A DNA stretch of 64,000 nucleotides from Maribacter stanieri (GTDB lineage Bacteria; Bacteroidota; Bacteroidia; Flavobacteriales; Flavobacteriaceae), in NCBI RefSeq assembly GCF_900112245.1, contig NZ_FOYX01000001.1:1971856-2035855 (forward strand), given 5' to 3'. This document shows positions 63,715 through 64,000 of the stretch, one piece after another; the first letter of the stretch is position 1, and each line of letters starts with the position of its first letter. The notes under the pieces were generated by a model, which saw nothing but the letters and a program-made list of their open reading frames with translations, was not told where the DNA came from and made no database searches. Both the position numbers and the translations under genes were made by a program.

Positions 63715-64000
63715 TTCTATTTTGCCTTGATTTTATATAAATATTATCTGCTTGCTTTTTTCTGATAGCAATGGTAGCACCCATTATTTTGTATGCCGTA
63801 GGATCGCCAAAAGCACTCTTTAATACTGCAGAAATTTCTGTGCCTGGTACAATGCCAAGATCCATTAAACGTATACGCTCTTGACCACGACATTTAGGTG
63901 AAATTCCAATAACCTGGGCTTTGTCTCCCACATTTAAAGAAGAAAGTGTTTGATATTTTTTTTGTGTAGGCTCAATTTTAGATAGCTTTTCTACGGTAAT
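63671..64000 (-). CDS. FeoA-domain protein, 5' end outside the window; possibly the tail of a DtxR-type iron regulator
   Basis: The minus-strand frame is open to the window edge (23 codons before the GTG that could serve as an internal start at 63931). The visible FeoA/SH3 domain reads [66 protein letters not shown]. The CRG-x(4)[11 protein letters not shown] and [21 protein letters not shown] form is that of FeoA domains fused to DtxR/MntR-type repressors rather than of stand-alone FeoA, hence the suggestion. The upstream sequence needed to confirm this is not in the window. Confidence 0.8.
   Translation of the reverse strand: MTVEKLSKIEPTQKKYQTLSSLNVGDKAQVIGISPKCRGQERIRLMDLGIVPGTEISAVLKSAFGDPTAYKIMGATIAIRKKQADNIYIKSRQNRNEQTARLRELSSVS

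Overview
The window is low-GC DNA from a member of the Bacteroidota, most probably a marine Flavobacteriia. The evidence is a hybrid two-component system regulator, a Nudix-family AraR-like repressor, FG-GAP/UnbV lipoproteins, many Cys lipoprotein signals, and promoters carrying the Bacteroidota TAnnTTTG -7 element. No mobile element, rRNA, complete tRNA or CRISPR array was seen.

Part one (1-14 kb) is a sugar and sugar-acid block. It holds the 3' part of a hybrid sensor/AraC regulator, a myo-inositol oxygenase, two paralogous sodium:solute symporters, an AraR-like Nudix regulator, a decayed L-arabinose isomerase (araA) with three stops and a frameshift, a GH88 unsaturated glucuronyl hydrolase and a large FG-GAP/UnbV lipoprotein. 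The theme is inositol, glucuronate and arabinose. The arabinose branch is broken.

A terminator and a decayed tRNA 3'-end-like scrap near 14.2 kb separate this from part two (14.5-61.5 kb), a dense stress/low-oxygen/redox locus. It encodes eight universal stress proteins, Hsp20, a ribosome hibernation factor, a B12-dependent (class II) ribonucleotide reductase, two PfkB kinases, PEP synthase, a ROK glucokinase, D-lactate dehydrogenase, a Ca2+-type P-ATPase, sulfide:quinone oxidoreductase with a persulfide dioxygenase-rhodanese, BON proteins, dodecin and several small unknown families. Its regulator pair is a soluble multi-PAS histidine kinase, one of whose PAS domains looks like a LOV photosensor, overlapping a response regulator fused to a CRP/FNR-type DNA-binding module. 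The gene content closely parallels the mycobacterial DosR dormancy regulon, but with an unrelated type of regulator.

The main discovery is regulatory. Twenty-five copies of a palindrome TGAY-N4-RTCA lie in the intergenic regions of part two and I found none in the intergenic regions of part one. At nearly every copy a TAnnTTTG-like -7 element begins 29.5 bp from the palindrome centre, which puts the operator near -41.5, the class II activator position of CRP/FNR proteins. One copy drives no protein gene. It precedes about 200 nt of non-coding DNA on the minus strand ending in a strong UUCG-loop terminator, a candidate regulon sRNA.

The last 2.5 kb (61.5-64 kb) is an iron-uptake operon: a FeoA domain cut by the window edge (possibly the tail of a DtxR-type regulator), then FeoB split into separate G-domain and membrane genes.
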